This document shows positions 5,532 to 5,682 of a stretch of 5,682 nt of DNA, piece by piece. The stretch spans positions 1 to 5,682 of the forward strand of contig LUJM01000006.1 in the NCBI GenBank assembly GCA_001689415.1. Reading direction: 5' to 3'. A model generated the notes under the pieces. It was not told where the DNA came from and did no database searches. It saw only the letters and a list, made by a program, of their open reading frames with translations. Within the stretch, counting starts at the first letter, position 1, and each line of letters starts with the position of its first letter. The translations under genes and the position numbers were made by a program. Source of the DNA: Bacteroidales bacterium M2 (GTDB lineage: Bacteria > Bacteroidota > Bacteroidia > Bacteroidales > Muribaculaceae).

Positions 5532-5627
5532 CTGTGGTGCCACCAGAATTGTTCTGAATATAGTATCAATTTGACTATCAGGCAATTATTGGCTATCTGA
5601 AGGAGAAAAACTCCGTTGACTACACTG

Positions 5628-5682
5628 TTATATTTTAGCGATTTGGGGCGTTTTGCTCCGGAAATCTAACGCCTTGGTAACA
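5628..5682 (-). CDS. 3' end of a minus-strand gene, perhaps an IS transposase
   Basis: The last 17 codons of a frame entering from beyond the right edge read VTKALDFRSKTPQIAKI and stop at TAA (5628-5630). The pattern K-x-L-D-F-x-S-x-TP just before the C-terminus resembles the end of IS30- and IS3-type DDE transposases (R-x-x-L-G/N-F/Y-x-x-TP-x-x). Seventeen residues are too few to be sure, and no terminal inverted repeat can be defined because the other end lies outside the window. A terminator downstream at 5499-5531 agrees with a gene ending here. The other two minus frames also stop nearby (one at 5635-5637, one at 5668-5670). Confidence 0.35.
   Translation of the reverse strand, partial: VTKALDFRSKTPQIAKI

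Noticed and set aside
5412..5600. 62-codon plus-strand ORF
   Set aside because: It crosses the 8-bp hairpin, the CCCC/GGGG hairpin and the minus-strand terminator, and the protein text resembles no family.
1..5682. CRISPR array, tRNA or rRNA gene
   Set aside because: No regularly spaced short repeats, no tRNA cloverleaf with GTTCGANTC-type T-arm and no rRNA-like segments were seen on either strand.

Overview
The window looks like part of a Bacteroidales genome, perhaps Bacteroides/Muribaculaceae-like. The evidence is indirect: short signal peptides ending in ...LSAQ or ...AAQA, a Bacteroidales-style small lipoprotein, AT-rich start regions with no clear Shine-Dalgarno sequence, and two matches to the Bacteroidetes -7 promoter element TAnnTTTG. 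No gene here is a taxonomic marker, so this is inference from style.

Left part (40-2421, + strand): a tight three-gene operon. An exported 404-aa protein with an N-terminal FlgT_N/LPP20-like domain is followed 7 nt later by a 233-aa protein with about four membrane segments. That gene overlaps by 4 nt (ATGA) with a gene for a 153-aa exported protein, also weakly LPP20-like. The likely picture is an envelope-associated assembly of two exported partners and one inner-membrane protein, of unknown function. The operon is a base-composition mosaic: the first third of gene 1 and most of gene 3 are about 47-58 % GC, while the rest of gene 1 and gene 2 are about 23-35 %.

Middle (2422-3276): no intact gene. 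It holds copy A of a ~100-bp structured repeat, a strong hairpin that reads as a minus-strand terminator, the decayed small gene that this terminator once served (one in-frame stop, one frameshift in a T-run), and a ~240-bp GC-rich island that ends in a perfect 9-bp hairpin.

Right-centre (3277-4966, - strand): an exported alpha/beta-hydrolase of the hormone-sensitive-lipase/Aes type with a complete catalytic motif set, then 52 nt downstream a small lipoprotein. They are probably co-transcribed.

Right (4967-5682): upstream of the hydrolase lies a ~230-bp stretch with a -7 promoter match, foldable ends and an internal 57-codon ORF. It could be a structured RNA or leader, or a small gene. Copy B of the repeat follows at 5265-5370 in the same orientation as copy A, so the minus-strand module 2561-5264 is flanked by direct repeats. 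The last 300 bases carry a series of hairpins, one a good minus-strand terminator, and at the right edge the last 17 codons of a minus-strand gene whose end resembles the C-terminus of IS30/IS3-type transposases.

The most interesting signal is the ~100-bp repeat. Its two copies differ in the stem by a G-U to U-A change that keeps the pair, which suggests that the hairpin itself is maintained.
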